In this document: one piece after another, positions 63,236 to 64,000 of the stretch
How positions within the stretch are numbered: position 1 is the stretch's first letter
How the letters are laid out: every line of letters starts with the position of its first letter
Assembly: GCF_004005475.1 (NCBI RefSeq)
Contig: NZ_RZTZ01000004.1
Location: 62,001-126,000 of the forward strand
Origin: Niallia taxi
GTDB lineage: Bacteria; Bacillota; Bacilli; Bacillales; Cytobacillaceae
Direction: 5' to 3'
Length of the DNA stretch: 64,000 nt
Position numbers and translations under genes: made by a program
Notes under the pieces: model-generated
What the model was told of the DNA's origin: nothing
Database searches by the model: none
What the model saw: only the letters and a program-made list of their open reading frames with translations

Positions 63236-64000
63236 ATGGATAAAGATCAAAAAGTTTGGTATTCGATGAAATACACAAGAAAAGGGGCCTGGATCAATAC
63301 GAAAGATTTAGAACTGTTACAACTACTATATACAAATCGAATCTTAACACTTAAACAAATAAAGCGATATGGACGATACATTTTTAACTCTCCAGAATCT
63401 ACGATTAAATCAAAATTAAAAAGATGGTTATCTAACAATATTGTATCTATTGATTATTTACGTACTTTAGGGAAACCCGCCGTATCTTGTTATAAAATTG
63501 GGAAAAATGGATTTCATATTCTGCGTAATGAAAAGATAATTGAAGATGAAGAGTTAGTAGAAGTAAATATAAAAAATATTAAACAACCAAGTCACTATTT
63601 TGGTATTCAAGATGTTGTAATAGATACTTTAATTGAAATGAAAGACAAACTATCTACAGTAAGTTCTACCCATCCTAACTACAGAACTTATTTGTCATAT
63701 GGAACTAAATTAAATAAAGAAGAAACTATTATTATTCCTGATTGGAAGATAGAAACAGCCGAGGGAAGAATTCTTAATATCGAGTTCGATACAGGATCTC
63801 AAAATTTAACTAGAATTCATGCAAAGGTAGATAACTACATGGAATTAGCAAAAGTCAGACCAGCAGAAAATCATTTTGTATTATTCGTTGTTGCTGATAA
63901 TAGATCTGAAATATACACGACTGAGTATGCCTCTACTCGAGAAACTCGGGTTCTAAATATCAAAGAACTTATTATTAACAAACTCGCACACCGGTTAGAA
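63236..64000 (+). CDS. Replication-relaxation family protein, 3' partial
   Basis: ATG 63236 with AAGGAGTGGGG; the frame is open to the window end (255 codons). N-terminal winged-helix part (KDLELLQLLYTNRILTLKQI, STIKSKLKRWLSNN), then a nuclease-like alpha/beta part (IIIPDWKIETAEGRILNIEF, DTGSQNLTRIHAKVDNYMEL). This pattern fits Replic_Relax proteins encoded by plasmids and integrative conjugative elements. The nuclease-like reading is inference. Confidence 0.72.
   Translation, partial: MDKDQKVWYSMKYTRKGAWINTKDLELLQLLYTNRILTLKQIKRYGRYIFNSPESTIKSKLKRWLSNNIVSIDYLRTLGKPAVSCYKIGKNGFHILRNEKIIEDEELVEVNIKNIKQPSHYFGIQDVVIDTLIEMKDKLSTVSSTHPNYRTYLSYGTKLNKEETIIIPDWKIETAEGRILNIEFDTGSQNLTRIHAKVDNYMELAKVRPAENHFVLFVVADNRSEIYTTEYASTRETRVLNIKELIINKLAHRLE

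Overview
The window looks like the chromosome of a spore-forming Bacillaceae bacterium (Bacillota), probably from the Bacillus/Niallia neighbourhood. The reasons are low G+C, strong AGGAGG ribosome sites, frequent TTG/GTG starts, sigma-A promoters, many hairpin-plus-T terminators, and typical Bacillus gene sets (YhdP/YhdT-like, YugP-like, licT-bglP-bglH, yvgKLM-like modA/modB, Crh-like, BlaI/BlaR1). The genus is inference. No rRNA, tRNA or CRISPR array was found.

Layout. 0-7.6 kb: 3' end of a beta-helix protein, an XRE regulator, a MerR-YhdP-YhdT-YugP group for membrane ion homeostasis, an aminotransferase, and a frameshifted SRAP (YedK-type) gene. 7.9-8.3 kb: an unannotated structured RNA candidate with its own -10 box, paired ends and a strong terminator. 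8.6-14.5 kb: a complete lasso-peptide cluster (B2 protease, ABC exporter, cyclase, a 44-codon precursor, an HPr-kinase-like tailoring kinase, B1 leader-binding protein). Six copies of a 16-bp palindrome near GTTCTTTATAAAGAAC lie around it in three pairs. 15.2-19.2 kb: a His-rich small protein and a heterodimeric ABC exporter behind a double GTATAC operator. 19.3-23.4 kb: a PspA-type envelope-stress operon with its own two-component system.

23.5-34.3 kb: tandem maltose acetyltransferases, a DRE-TIM aldolase, LysR plus a frameshifted SDR, an MFS exporter with a Crh-like protein carrying Gln15 and Glu46, a PBP-domain regulator divergent from modA-modB, and a histidine phosphatase. 34.3-46.6 kb: transporters, a HAD phosphatase, TetR/LysR/Rrf2 regulators, a rhodanese, several very small membrane proteins, an XRE-DUF1232 regulator, a second YugP paralogue, LCP and UppP envelope enzymes. 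46.7-51.2 kb: the beta-glucoside operon licT-bglP-bglH with two RAT/terminator antitermination sites.

53.2-59.7 kb is a mec-like regulon: a PBP2a/PBP3-type transpeptidase, BlaI, BlaR1 and a second class B PBP, with BlaI dyads in front of each transcription unit and no beta-lactamase. 59.8-62 kb holds an unknown gene, a GNAT and a DUF896 gene behind an MhqR-box-like palindrome. After about 1.2 kb without convincing genes the window ends inside a replication-relaxation family gene, which suggests the border of an integrated mobile element.

The strongest leads are the lasso cluster with its odd core register and dedicated repeat family, the 7.9-kb RNA, the beta-lactamase-free bla/mec regulon, and the phosphomimetic-looking Crh homologue.
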